This document shows, in pieces, positions 32,806 to 41,059 of a stretch of DNA of 64,000 nt. Below the pieces are notes generated by a model. It saw only the letters and a list, made by a program, of their open reading frames with translations, made no database searches and was not told the origin of the DNA. The translations under genes and the position numbers were made by a program. Positions within the stretch are counted from its first letter, which is position 1. Each line of letters begins with the position of its first letter. The DNA comes from CATOSK01 sp034423195 (GTDB lineage Bacteria; Chloroflexota; Dehalococcoidia; Lucifugimonadales; UBA3495), in NCBI GenBank assembly GCA_034423195.1, contig DAOUIZ010000061.1:15802-79801 (forward strand), read 5' to 3'.

Positions 32806-33432
32806 CTATGCCTTCACCCGTCTTGACAGGTCCAGCGGGACCGAGTCCCGGGACTCCGCCAGCCGGTGCCCCGGACTGGAAGGCTCGAGGAAAGTGATGG
32901 AGTCGTAAAAGTCGTCCAGGGCGACGAATACGCCGTTTTCCTGAGCCCACTCTCTCATGCGTCGGTTGCAGGAATGGTACCAGGACAAAATCTCAATCCG
33001 CCATCCCTGGCGGTGCATCCGCTCAAGAGTGCTGTGGGATCCCGCGCCTTCTAAGTAACCCGCTCCGTCCCCGGTGAGCAACACTACGATGCCGGGATCA
33101 TCGCTAAAGTCCATTGCATCTTCGAGCATCCGCAACTGGAGAATACGGTCCGGTATCTCTCTTTCTCCGATGTCCGACCGGATTCGGTTGAAAAGTTCTA
33201 CTTGAACCCCTTGATTCTCCATCCTGTTCCACAAATGCTGCATTTCCGGCGGCACCGACCCTGCGGCGAGGGCTTTCCGCATAGGACGGTCGGCGTGGGC
33301 CAATCGCAGCATCTTGTCGAAGTCAATCCGAACCCTGTAACGGGCATCGACGTGCTCATTGCGTTCTTCGGCGATGCGTTGCGCCTCGATGAAGATGTTG
33401 GAATTGTCCCAGTATACGAATACTTCTTCCAT
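32806..33432 (-). CDS. NYN-domain (PIN-like) ribonuclease
   Basis: A 208-residue protein of the NYN family. The N-terminus VFVYWDNSNIFIEAQRIAE has the first catalytic Asp in WDNSN; LQLRMLEDAMDFSDDPGIVVLLTGDGAGYL supplies the second acidic motif (GDGAG); and the C-terminal EILSWYHSCNRRMREW with a further acidic stretch completes the fold. NYN domains are Mg-dependent RNases in RNA processing or decay. It is a single gene on the minus strand. The next gene (acyl-CoA dehydrogenase) starts over 1.2 kb further on the same strand. Confidence 0.85.
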   Translation of the reverse strand: MEEVFVYWDNSNIFIEAQRIAEERNEHVDARYRVRIDFDKMLRLAHADRPMRKALAAGSVPPEMQHLWNRMENQGVQVELFNRIRSDIGEREIPDRILQLRMLEDAMDFSDDPGIVVLLTGDGAGYLEGAGSHSTLERMHRQGWRIEILSWYHSCNRRMREWAQENGVFVALDDFYDSITFLEPSSPGHRLAESRDSVPLDLSRRVKA

Positions 33433-33461
33433 TGCCTCAAATCCAGTTGCCGGAAGGCCTT

Positions 33462-34637
33462 CTAGCCCCGCGGCATCCCCAACCCCCGCCCGGCGATGAT
33501 GTTCCGCTGCACTTCCGAGGTGCCGGCGGCGATCTTGTGGGAGAAGGCGATCATCCAGTGCTCCTGGATACGCCCCTTCAGCGGCGCCCGCTCTTCATTC
33601 CGGCCCAGGGCCCCATACATGCCGAGGATTCCCAGGGCCGAGTTGGCGCTGCGCTGGAGGGTCTCGCTGCCGAACACCTTGCTGATGGACGCTTCCTTGT
33701 TGGGGACCTGCCCCTCGCCCTGCAGGTAGGCCACGTTGTAGGCCATCAGCCGGGCGACCTCGCACTCTATGTACCGGTCGGCCAGCTCGTTCCGCACCCA
33801 GGGCGTCCGGAGCAGCGGGCGCCCGTCCCGGCTGACTTCGGAGGCATAGTCCCGCGTTTCGTCCAGGAGCCTCCGGGCAATGGCCGAGTAGTCGATGCCG
33901 GAACGCTCGAAGTCCAGCAGGGTCACCGCCACGTACCAGCCCCGGTTCTCCTCTCCCACCACGTTCCGCCGCGGCACCCGCACGTTGTCGAATAGGACCT
34001 CATTGAACTCGTGCCCGCCCGCCATGTTGATGACCGGCCGCACCTGGATTCCCGGGGTCTTCATGTCCACCAGGATGAAGCTGATCCCCCGGTGCTTGGG
34101 CGCCTCGGTGTCGGTGCGGGCCAGGCACATTATCCAGTCGGCCCGGTGGGCCAGGGTGGTCCAGATCTTGGAGCCGTTGATGACGAAGTCGTCGCCGTCC
34201 ACCACGGCCCGGGTGCTCAGGGAAGCCAGGTCGGAACCGGACTCGGGTTCGCTGTATCCCTGGCACCACTGGACTTCCGCCCGGGCGATGGGTGGAAGGT
34301 GGGCCTGCTTCTGCTCCTCCGACCCGTGAATCATCAGGGTCGGGCCCAGCATCCTGACGCCGAAGATGTCCCGTCCCGGGGCGCGCAGGTAGGCCAGCTC
34401 CTCGTTGTAGATGGCCGACCGGACCGGAGAGGCGTCCTGCCCCCCGTATTCCCCGGGCCAGTGCATCGTCAGCCAGCCCTTCCGGGCCAGCTTCTGCCGC
34501 ATATCCTGGGTGAACTCCCAGTCCCATTCCTCGGGCCAGCGCCCGCCGCCCTCCCAATCGTCGGGCAGCTCCTGCTGCACGAAGGAGCGCAGCTCCTGCC
34601 GGAAGGCGTCATCCTCGGGAGTAAACTTGAACTCCAC
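33462..34637 (-). CDS. Acyl-CoA dehydrogenase
   Basis: A 391-residue acyl-CoA dehydrogenase. It shows the N-terminal helical block FKFTPEDDAFRQELRSFVQQELP, QWCQGYSEPESGSDLASLSTRA in the central domain, the INMAGGHEFNEVLFDNVRVP block, and the C-terminal EVQRNIIAGRGLGMPRG. The order and length are those of larger, bacterial acyl-CoA dehydrogenases (FadE-like, IBD/LCAD type). It probably uses branched or longer chains, which the sequence cannot settle. A second acyl-CoA dehydrogenase lies 5 kb away on the other strand; the two are not close copies. Confidence 0.9.
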   Translation of the reverse strand: MEFKFTPEDDAFRQELRSFVQQELPDDWEGGGRWPEEWDWEFTQDMRQKLARKGWLTMHWPGEYGGQDASPVRSAIYNEELAYLRAPGRDIFGVRMLGPTLMIHGSEEQKQAHLPPIARAEVQWCQGYSEPESGSDLASLSTRAVVDGDDFVINGSKIWTTLAHRADWIMCLARTDTEAPKHRGISFILVDMKTPGIQVRPVINMAGGHEFNEVLFDNVRVPRRNVVGEENRGWYVAVTLLDFERSGIDYSAIARRLLDETRDYASEVSRDGRPLLRTPWVRNELADRYIECEVARLMAYNVAYLQGEGQVPNKEASISKVFGSETLQRSANSALGILGMYGALGRNEERAPLKGRIQEHWMIAFSHKIAAGTSEVQRNIIAGRGLGMPRG

Positions 34638-34683
34638 TCAAAAGCTCCTGAGTATGGCGGCCGGGCCGCCGGATGGACCGGGG

Positions 34684-34923
34684 CTACAGCCCGCCGACGG
34701 CGACGCAGGTAACGGTCCGCACGACACCGTCCACGGTGTGAATCTTCTCCGTAACCACGTTGCCCACAACCGACATATCGTCGCCTTCGATGACGGCGAT
34801 GATGTCGTAGGGGCCCGTGACGATGTCAACTATGCCGACGCCGTCCAGGCTGCTCAGGGTGCCGGCCACGTCCCGGGTCTTGCCGACCGCGGTCTCAACC
34901 AGAAGATAAGCCTTGGTAGCCAT
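34684..34923 (-). CDS. Lrp/AsnC-type ligand-binding (RAM) domain protein, stand-alone
   Basis: A 79-residue protein that is only the C-terminal effector domain of Lrp/AsnC regulators: KAYLLVETAVGKTRDVAGTLSSLDGVGIVDIVTGPYDIIAVIEG. The DNA-binding half is absent. Stand-alone RAM domains bind amino acids and modulate full-length Lrp proteins. The ATG follows GGAGG. It is 46 bp upstream (in transcription) of the acyl-CoA dehydrogenase gene, so the two may be an operon in which the RAM protein senses an amino acid used by it. No binding residue can be proven. Confidence 0.83.
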   Translation of the reverse strand: MATKAYLLVETAVGKTRDVAGTLSSLDGVGIVDIVTGPYDIIAVIEGDDMSVVGNVVTEKIHTVDGVVRTVTCVAVGGL

Positions 34924-35266
34924 TGTGCCTCCTTGCCATTCATGGTGGGAACATTTGGTGGGAATGCTGGAAACGGGACCGCCGCCATCCCGCGAATTGC
35001 TGCCGTGCCGGTGTTGACGGCATTTTAGGATACCCCACGCTCCCGCCTGCTAACAAGTGCGCCCCCGCCCGTCGGCAGCGTTCCACTTCAGGAGGTGCGG
35101 CTCAACGGCAACGGGGTCTGTATCCCGCAGCATCGTGTTGGCCTTTCACCGGCAGTAGGCCAAACCGTGACTCGTGCGGATTGCCCTGGCCTTCGGGGCA
35201 TCCCGCCGCTGGACTCCCCCTGGCATTTGTGTTAAAACCGGCCCAATTCCGCAGGAGTAACTTCCC
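34924..35266. other. Intergenic region with shared REP-like sequence
   Basis: 343 bp between the divergent RAM and cation-transporter genes. It contains a CCTTTCACCGGCAGTAGGCC-like stretch that is similar to sequence before 28.4 kb, and a promoter-like AGGAGTAAC just before the transporter ATG. No gene is seen. Confidence 0.5.
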
Positions 35267-35941
35267 ATGCTCCGTACCACCAGGTACCTGCTCTTGCTGA
35301 CCATCCTCTACAACGTCGTCGAGGGAGTCATCGCGCTGTGGTCCGGCATCGCCGCCGGCAGCATCGCCCTGGTCGCCTTCGGAGCGGACAGCTACATCGA
35401 GGTCGCCGCCGCTTCCCTGGTGCTCTGGAGACTGGGCATCGAGGACCACGAGTACGCCGAGCTGGTCGAGGGCCGGGTGGTCCGGTTCATCGGCTGGACC
35501 TTCCTGCTCCTCAGTGCGGCCATCGTGTTCCAGTCCGGGTGGGCCCTCTGGCTCCGCACCGGCGCCGAGGAGTCGCTGGTGGGCATCGGGCTGGCGATAG
35601 CCTCCGTGACGGTCATGCCCCTGATCGCCCTCTGGAAGCTCCGCATCGCCGCCCAGGGCAATCTACAGTCCATTGCCATCGAGGCCAAGGAGACCCTGGC
35701 CTGCTCCGGCCTCTCCTTCACCCTGCTGGCCGGCCTGGTCGCCAACGCCCTGCTCGGCTGGTGGTGGCTGGATGCCGTGACCGCCCTGCTTTTCGTGCCC
35801 TGGCTCATCCGCGAGGGACTGGAGGGCATCCGCGGCGAGGAGTGCCACGACGACCTTGAGCTATGCTCCTGCCGCCCCTGCCTCTTCGGACTGCGGGCCT
35901 GCCGGGGCATCTGCTGCCGCCCCGCCTGCTGCGCCGCCTGA
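35267..35941 (+). CDS. Cation transporter (CDF-like) with Cys-rich C-terminus
   Basis: A 224-residue membrane protein with five predicted helices and the cation-diffusion-facilitator pattern: RTTRYLLLLTILYNVVEGVIALWSGIAAGSIALVAFGADSYIE at the start (the D near residue 41 and E near 44 may coordinate metal), and further helices with GWTFLLLSAAIVFQSGW and AKETLACSGLSFTLLAG. The C-terminus is unusual: CHDDLELCSCRPCLFGLRACRGICCRPACC, about nine cysteines in 32 residues, absent from ordinary CDF proteins. It may sense or hand over a thiophilic metal. REP-like repeats follow directly. Confidence 0.82.
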   Translation: MLRTTRYLLLLTILYNVVEGVIALWSGIAAGSIALVAFGADSYIEVAAASLVLWRLGIEDHEYAELVEGRVVRFIGWTFLLLSAAIVFQSGWALWLRTGAEESLVGIGLAIASVTVMPLIALWKLRIAAQGNLQSIAIEAKETLACSGLSFTLLAGLVANALLGWWWLDAVTALLFVPWLIREGLEGIRGEECHDDLELCSCRPCLFGLRACRGICCRPACCAA

Positions 35942-35950
35942 GCCGGCCCC

Positions 35951-36225
35951 ACCCCCCCGTCGTCCCTGCGGAGGCAGGGACCCATCAGCTATCCGCCCAA
36001 CCCTGTCTCCCATACTCAACACCTTTCCCGTCATTCCCCCAACAGCTTCAGAGGCGGCGGGAATCCAGACCCCCGTAAACCCCGGCCACCGGAGCAAACC
36101 ACCCCCCCGTCGTCCCTGCGGAGGCAGGGACCCATCAGCTATCCGCCCAACCCTGTCTCCCACACTCAACACCTTTCCCGTCATTCCCCCAACAGCTTCA
36201 GAGGCGGCGGGAATCCAGACCCCCG
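35951..36225. repeat. Two 125-bp tandem repeats, period 150 bp (REP-like)
   Basis: Two copies differ at one base (CATACT or CACACT). Each contains CCCTGCGGAGGCAGGGACCC, a perfect hairpin, and GTCATTCCCCCAACAGC, then GGCGGGAATCCAGACCCCCGT. The same motifs recur at 51.4 and 57.5 kb. No gene is seen. Confidence 0.85.
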
Positions 36226-36287
36226 TCGTCCCCATTTCCCAGGTTTCGGCCTTCGGAATTTACGTCTTGAGATAGTCACTTAGGGGG

Positions 36288-36309
36288 TTTGGGGGATGCA
36301 TCCCCCAAC
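36288..36309. repeat. Dispersed palindrome (core GGGGGATGCATCCCCC)
   Basis: A copy of the window-wide palindrome, ten bases past the end of the amidohydrolase gene (minus strand), where it may also act as its terminator. Confidence 0.75.
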
Positions 36310-36319
36310 GTATCCCCGG

Positions 36320-37171
36320 TCACGCCCCCGGCTCCCAGCCGTAAATCTCCCGTAGCGTCCCTCCCATCAGGATGGCCCGCTCCGAGTCCGAAAGCTCATC
36401 CGTCACCCGGAAGGCCTCCACCCCCTGCTCATAGGTCAACAGGTTCACCGCCCGGGTCCAGTCCGTGCCCCACAGGCACCGCTCCAGCCCGTAGGCGTCG
36501 AAAATCCTCCGCAGCGGCTCCCAGATGTCCGGGTAGGGAAAGGGCTCGTGGGCCAGGGTGCCCGCCCCGGAAATCTTGATGACCACGTTGTCCAGCTCCG
36601 CCAGCGCCAGCACGGCGGGCAGGTCGGCCCACGGCTCCGCTGGAGGCGGCGGCTCCGGCGGCTGGGCGATGCCCAGGTGGTCAATCACGATCCGGGTGTC
36701 CGGGTTGCGGCGGGCCAGCTCGCCCAGCAGGGGCAGCCTGGTGGAGCACATCACGTTGACCGGGACCCCGGCCCGTCCGCCCGCCGCCAGGATGCGGTTC
36801 AGCCCCGGATGGTCCGCCGCGAAGTCATCCCTCGCCAGCATTATCCGCGCCCCGACCACCCCGGGGTTGGATGTCCACTCCTCCATCTCCTCCTCGATCC
36901 TGTCCGACTCCGGGTCGAAGGGACGGATCAATCCGAATCGGGTGGGATGCTTCGCGTAAACCTCCAGCGCATAGCCGGCGTCGTAGCGGTACATCGAGAA
37001 GGGAGAAATCAGCAGGGCCCCGTCCACGCCGACGGCATCCATCGCCGCCACCATGTCGTCCCCGGTGACTTCCGCGGGCCCTTGCAGCCATCCGATCCAG
37101 GGGCGCTCGGGACGGTCGCGCTCGTAGGCGTGGACCTGGCAGTCAATTGTCGGTGTGCGAGTCGCCATCAT
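36320..37171 (-). CDS. Amidohydrolase family 2 protein (2-pyrone-4,6-dicarboxylate hydrolase/PDC-like)
   Basis: A 283-residue amidohydrolase-2 protein. It starts TPTIDCQVHAYERDRPERPWIG, in which the usual D-x-H-x-H is CQVHAY, so the second histidine is replaced. VMCSTRLPLLGELA, IVIDHLGIAQPPEPPPP (the DHLG motif) and LWGTDWTRA with the catalytic Asp (about residue 240) are all present. Family members hydrolyse lactones or decarboxylate aromatic acids with a metal. The altered first motif suggests a different metal arrangement or lower activity. Same family as the gene at 46.9 kb. Confidence 0.85.
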   Translation of the reverse strand: MMATRTPTIDCQVHAYERDRPERPWIGWLQGPAEVTGDDMVAAMDAVGVDGALLISPFSMYRYDAGYALEVYAKHPTRFGLIRPFDPESDRIEEEMEEWTSNPGVVGARIMLARDDFAADHPGLNRILAAGGRAGVPVNVMCSTRLPLLGELARRNPDTRIVIDHLGIAQPPEPPPPAEPWADLPAVLALAELDNVVIKISGAGTLAHEPFPYPDIWEPLRRIFDAYGLERCLWGTDWTRAVNLLTYEQGVEAFRVTDELSDSERAILMGGTLREIYGWEPGA

Positions 37172-37345
37172 TTCTCTCCTGACTTGGAAACTATCTCAAA
37201 AATCCTATCCCCCTTGACGGGCTGACCGGGGTAGTTAACGGCTGAAATTGGGCCTGGACATTGGTATCTCCCTATCGCGGTCATGGGTATGCGCTGCGCT
37301 TTGCCACGCCCTGGCGTCGGGGGTTCCGGCGCTGGAATAGCCCGC

Positions 37346-37573
37346 CTACACTGTCGCGGGGAGGGCAGTGGGCGGGACCGGTTCTATTCCGAGTTCGGCG
37401 CACCCTTCAAGATACACGTCAATGGAGATGCGGAACTCCCGCTTGATGCCTGCTACGTCAGTCGCTTCGGCGTTGGCTATTGGATAAGGGCCGCTGTTAA
37501 TAACCCTGGCGTGCAGGACCTCAGCCTCATCGTCATAGACTGCTTCCCCGACGTAACCCTTGTACTCCAGCAT
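37346..37573 (-). CDS. hicB: HicB-family antitoxin
   Basis: A 75-residue HicB antitoxin: MLEYKGYVGEAVYDDEAEVLHARVINSG, continuing with a domain ending KREFRISIDVYLEGCAELGIEP, the signature of the HicB fold. It follows a hicA gene with an overlapping stop/start (TGATG). That hicA copy is interrupted by an in-frame stop, so the antitoxin may now be orphan or neutralise other HicA proteins. The usual C-terminal DNA-binding helix is short (VPPTALPATV), which may mean it does not repress by itself. The ATG is chosen over an upstream TTG. Confidence 0.83.
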   Translation of the reverse strand: MLEYKGYVGEAVYDDEAEVLHARVINSGPYPIANAEATDVAGIKREFRISIDVYLEGCAELGIEPVPPTALPATV

Positions 37574-37824
37574 CAACCCCCTCCTATGCGCTCGATAAAC
37601 TTCACAACGTCGCGGACGGTATCGCGCCTTGTTTCAGGACTTGGGTGCGGTTTGTGGACCACGATGGACTCCGCTCCCTTGACTAATTATACTCTGGAAC
37701 CGGCCCGTTCAATCAGATTGATTCCCAGCGCCATAAGCAAAGACTCGACCTCTTCCCACCTGATGCCCGCCGGGGTCGGCACCGTCTGCATTCGTTCCAG
37801 CGTCCGCCGGTGTCTCCTTCTCAT
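37573..37824 (-). pseudogene. hicA: hicA toxin gene interrupted by an in-frame stop codon
   Basis: Read on the minus strand from the ATG at 37824: MRRRHRRTLERMQ, then TPAGIRWEEVESLLMALG and INLIERAGSRV, then TAA (37687-37689). The same frame goes on with LVKGAESIVVHKPHPSPETR and RDTVRDVVKFIERIGGG to the normal end, overlapping hicB. Both halves match HicA, whose active histidine lies in the second half (VVHKPHP). The first half is only 45 residues. One base change (for example CAA or GAA to TAA) would explain it. Sequencing error is possible. Confidence 0.85.
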
Positions 37825-38074
37825 TGGGCTCGTTCCGTATGATAGGTGTGTTCAGAGGATTTATATTCAATTTCGGCCGTTACCTAGCCTTTTCAGCCCT
37901 TGACGGGGGAAGTGCCTGCCCCCGCGTAGGAACGTCACCCCCGCCCACGCCTGCGCGGGGGTGAAAACTCACCCTCCCAGTTTACACCCGGGAGAGCCGG
38001 GCTGGGGCGGACCCCCGCCGACGCGGCCCCAATCGAAACTGTCGGGAGACTGGCCGGCAACCCCCGCAACCCGG
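37825..38074. other. Intergenic hairpin region
   Basis: 250 bp between the hicA start and the permease stop. It contains CCCCCGCG/CGCGGGGG-type hairpins near 37918 and 37955 and a GGGTGAAAACTCACCC hairpin-like stretch. The hicAB promoter should lie here. No gene is seen. Confidence 0.5.
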
Positions 38075-39814
38075 TTACCGCACTCCTTCCACGCTCACCG
38101 TCACCACGTCCACCCCGTGGTACCGCTGGTGCCGCACTGACGAAGCGTAGTGCCGCAGCAGCCGGAAGGAAATCTCCCGGTCGTCCTGCACGTCCGGCGG
38201 TTCTCCCAGGTAGGAGAGCTGGTCTTCCAGGTTGTCTCCCTCGAATCCCGATACGAACTCCAGCTCCGCGCCCCGCCCGTCGGCCCGGGCCGACACCATC
38301 AGGCGGCGCGGGCCGCTGCCGTTTCCTTCGCCGTTTTCCGGCGCCAGGCTGGCCAGCGTTTCCTCCCCCACCAGGACCAGCCGCTCCGACGACGCCTCGC
38401 TCCAGCCGGACCTGGACGCGAACCCCCGCAGGAACTCGCCCAGCCTGGGCAGGGTCTCGTCGTCCACCGGTACCCGCAGGCGCCGCCGCCTGGGAGAGGT
38501 CAGTTCCATGAAGACCATCAGTATCACCGCCACCAGCGCCCCGGAGGTCATGCCGTTGCCCAGCAGCACGGACAGGAAGCCGCCTCCCAGCAGGTCCGGG
38601 AAAATCCACTGGTTCTGGAACCCGGTGCCCACCCAGAAGGCGACTCCGCAGATTGTGGCCTTCCGGTGGTCAACCCCGTCCTGGATGACGATCTTCATGC
38701 CCTGGATGAACAGCAGCCCCAGCAGAACGGTGATGTAGGCCGCCGCCACCGGCGCGGGTATCGCTATGATCAGCGCCGGGACCTTGGGGAAGAAGGCCAC
38801 CAGGATGAAGACGGCCCCGATGATGACCCCCACCCGGCGGGAGCCGATCCCGGTTACCTCGGCCAGGGCTATGCTGCTGGAGTAGGTGGTGTTGGGTAGC
38901 GTGCCCGCCAGGCCGGAGAGCAGGTTCCCCACCCCGTCGGCGTTGAGGGCACCCTGCACCACCCGGAAGTCGGTGGCCCGCGCCTGCCGCCGGGATACCC
39001 GCTGGATTGCCACCCCGTCCCCGATGGTCTCGATGGCGCCAACCAGGGTCACGATTATGAACGCCGGCAGCAAAGCCCAGAACTCTGCCCCGGGCGTAAC
39101 GTCCAGCCCGGGCCAGGCGGCGAATGAAATGCCGGCCCAGGGCGCGTCGAGTATCGGCTGGATGTCGTAGATTCCGAAGGGAGCGCCAACCGCCGTCCCG
39201 GCGATGATCCCGATGACCGGCGACCACAGCCGCAGCCTCGGCGGTCCGCGCAGCACCAGTCCCGCCACTACCAGCAGCGTGACCCCCGCCGACAGGGGCG
39301 CGGCGAAACCGGGAGTGCCCTCCGGGATGTCGGTCAAAAAGCCGAACACCGTCGGAAACACCGTGGCGGCGATCAGCATGATCACCGTTCCCGTGACCAC
39401 CGGCGTGAATATCCGCCGCAGGTAGGAGAGCCGCCCGGCCATCAGGAACTGGAACAGGGACGAAACGACGATCAGGCTGGCCATCGTCTCCGCGCCGCCC
39501 AGGGTCAGGGCCGCCACGCAGATGGCGATGAATGCCCCGGACGTGCCCATTATGAGAACATGGCCCGACCCGACGCGCCCCACCCGCACAGCTTGCAGGA
39601 TGGTGGTGATGCCGCTCACCAGCAGGGCCGCGAAGGCCGCCCAGTGGATCAGGTCGTCGGACTGCTCGGCGATCCGCAGCACGATCACCACCGTCAGGAC
39701 AATCGGCGTAACGATCAGAACGGCGGCCTGGGCCCCCGCTCCTGCGGCAATCAGCGGCGGGGGATGCTCATCCGGTTCATAGCGGACGCTCTCGTTCATC
39801 ATCGATTGTGCCAA
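38075..39814 (-). CDS. NCS2-type nucleobase (uracil/xanthine) permease with C-terminal HATPase-like domain
   Basis: A 579-residue membrane protein. The first 440 residues have about 12-14 helices, with the NCS2/UapA-type sequence SGHVLIMGTSGAFIAIC at about residue 82, the family's ETIGDGVAIQ near 262 and NTTYSSSIALAEVTGIGSRRV near 308. After the last helix there are 130 cytoplasmic residues that resemble anti-sigma-factor-type kinase (HATPase) domains: SSERLVLVGEETLASLAPENGEG and RRLMVSARADGRGAELEFVSGFEGDNLE. That tail is not found on standard NCS2 proteins. It probably transports a purine or pyrimidine; the tail may regulate transport. Confidence 0.82.
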   Translation of the reverse strand: MAQSMMNESVRYEPDEHPPPLIAAGAGAQAAVLIVTPIVLTVVIVLRIAEQSDDLIHWAAFAALLVSGITTILQAVRVGRVGSGHVLIMGTSGAFIAICVAALTLGGAETMASLIVVSSLFQFLMAGRLSYLRRIFTPVVTGTVIMLIAATVFPTVFGFLTDIPEGTPGFAAPLSAGVTLLVVAGLVLRGPPRLRLWSPVIGIIAGTAVGAPFGIYDIQPILDAPWAGISFAAWPGLDVTPGAEFWALLPAFIIVTLVGAIETIGDGVAIQRVSRRQARATDFRVVQGALNADGVGNLLSGLAGTLPNTTYSSSIALAEVTGIGSRRVGVIIGAVFILVAFFPKVPALIIAIPAPVAAAYITVLLGLLFIQGMKIVIQDGVDHRKATICGVAFWVGTGFQNQWIFPDLLGGGFLSVLLGNGMTSGALVAVILMVFMELTSPRRRRLRVPVDDETLPRLGEFLRGFASRSGWSEASSERLVLVGEETLASLAPENGEGNGSGPRRLMVSARADGRGAELEFVSGFEGDNLEDQLSYLGEPPDVQDDREISFRLLRHYASSVRHQRYHGVDVVTVSVEGVR

Positions 39815-40086
39815 CGGTTGCTCCCTGCCAACGGCCGCCGCCGGATACGCACCCGGGCAGCAGGGCCATCATCACATTTTCTACACCTCACCACTACCAA
39901 CAACCCGCACAACTATACCAAGAAGCGGCTCAATATGTGAAACCACCCCCCCGCGCCCCAGGCAATCGCATGAAGGCTGACTCGGTCGTTTCGCTGCTCT
40001 TCGCGTCATGGGACAATGATGCTTGCGCCGGAAGGACAGGTCAATTACCATCCAGTCAAGGCCCGACTTTTGGGGGATATTTCGGA

Positions 40087-40350
40087 ATGAGCAAGACACG
40101 TTTCACCGCGGAAGTTGACTCGGATACCCTCACCAAGGCGAGGGAAATCCTGCAAAGAGAGCAGACTACCTTAGATGAAACTCTTTGTGAAATGTTGAAT
40201 TACATCGTCGCCCATGATGCCTCTCCCTGCTTTCAATGCGGTGAACCAAACATCGAGACGCTCGAGGCAATAGCTGAGGCTGAGTCCGGAAACATGGTCA
40301 GTGCCGGTACGATAACCGGCCTGTTCAAGCAGCTCAATGAGGAGGATTAG
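40087..40350 (+). CDS. RelB/DinJ-type antitoxin
   Basis: An 87-residue protein with a ribbon-helix-helix-like start (KTRFTAEVDSDTLTKAREILQREQTTLDETLCEMLNYIVAHDA) and a polar C-terminal half (CFQCGEPNIETLEAIAEAESG) that would wrap the toxin. It overlaps the toxin gene by 14 bases. RelB/DinJ antitoxins bind the toxin and repress their promoter. Cys at residues 53 and 56 (CFQC) are unusual for such a short antitoxin. A longer frame upstream exists but lacks coding character. Confidence 0.72.
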   Translation: MSKTRFTAEVDSDTLTKAREILQREQTTLDETLCEMLNYIVAHDASPCFQCGEPNIETLEAIAEAESGNMVSAGTITGLFKQLNEED

Positions 40351-40618
40351 CCACGGCCGAGCCTTCCGGCGGGACTACAGACGGGAAAAACGAGGCCAGT
40401 ACGGCCGACGGTTGGACGAAGAACTCGAGGCAGTGCTGCAATTGCTGGCCAACGATCTGCCGATTCCCTCGAGGTACCGGGATCACCCCATGCACGGCAG
40501 CAGAGCAGGGGAAAGGAACTGCCACATCCGGCCGGACCTGGTGCTCATTTACGCGAAACCCAACTCTTCTGACCTTAATCTGATACGCCTGGCATCCCAC
40601 AGCGAACTCTTCAACTGA
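40337..40618 (+). CDS. YafQ/RelE-superfamily mRNA interferase toxin
   Basis: A 93-residue YafQ-type toxin. RRISHGRAFRRDYRREKRGQYG at the N-terminus is basic and helical. HPMHGSRAGERNCHIRPDLVLIYAK in the middle holds the two conserved His/Asp positions of the YafQ fold, and LIRLASHSELF at the C-terminus carries the catalytic His (His87). It would cut mRNA on the ribosome at certain codons. It overlaps the antitoxin by 14 bases. This pair lies upstream of phage block B, in a TA-rich area that ends at a tRNA gene. Confidence 0.85.
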   Translation: MRRISHGRAFRRDYRREKRGQYGRRLDEELEAVLQLLANDLPIPSRYRDHPMHGSRAGERNCHIRPDLVLIYAKPNSSDLNLIRLASHSELFN

Positions 40619-40711
40619 GGAAGGGCGCCACAGTTCCTCGCCCTGGCCATAACCCCAACCCCAACATCATTCGGACAGACCCGCCTCCCCCCCCAAAATC
40701 TCCTGACACCC

Positions 40712-40744
40712 GGCCGTTGACAGGCCTGCTGCCGCGTGTCTAAC
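40712..40744 (+). promoter_or_regulatory. Shared 33-bp box upstream of phage block B (candidate promoter)
   Basis: Same box as at 13172, differing at positions 18, 27 and 32. TTGACA is kept; the -10-like TAACGT is as weak as in block A. It lies 118 bp before the first phage gene of the block, again with a hairpin in between. Confidence 0.7.
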
Positions 40745-40756
40745 GTTAATTGCACA

Positions 40757-40785
40757 GGGACGACCCTCCGCCGGGGGGCCGTCCC
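40757..40785 (+). terminator. Terminator-like hairpin before phage block B
   Basis: GGGACG and CGTCCC form the base, with CCC/GGG inside, followed by TCTCTT. It has the same place relative to the box as the hairpin of block A. Confidence 0.55.
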
Positions 40786-40861
40786 TCTCTTGTGCCGTCC
40801 CCCGCGGGACCAATTTCGCCGGACCCGTTATCGCCGGAACCATATTCGGAGGTGATGCCAG

Positions 40862-41059
40862 TTGCTTGAATGCCGCCGCTGCTCGTCGGGGCGTCTCGTG
40901 GTGCTTACCAGGGTGCGCCCCGCCGACAACTACGTCTTCCGGTGCCGCGATTGCGGCTTCCTCTTCAGCCCGCCCGGAGCCTACAAGCGCGTCTCCGTCC
41001 CCGCGCCGGAGAACGCCCCGGAGGGGAAGAACGTCTCCAAAAAGGAGGTGTCCCGATAG
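40862..41059 (+). CDS. Small zinc-ribbon protein, start of phage block B
   Basis: A 65-residue protein with CRRC at residues 4-7 and CRDC at 28-31, a typical four-Cys zinc ribbon, and a polar, basic tail ending VSKKEVSR. It starts at TTG after GGAGGTGA. Its stop codon overlaps a possible ATA start of the terminase gene; AAAGGAGGTG inside its end would serve as the terminase's ribosome binding site. It may be a small-terminase-type or transcription protein. The terminase itself opens with a further zinc ribbon and HTH, so the two may work together. Confidence 0.6.
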   Translation: MLECRRCSSGRLVVLTRVRPADNYVFRCRDCGFLFSPPGAYKRVSVPAPENAPEGKNVSKKEVSR

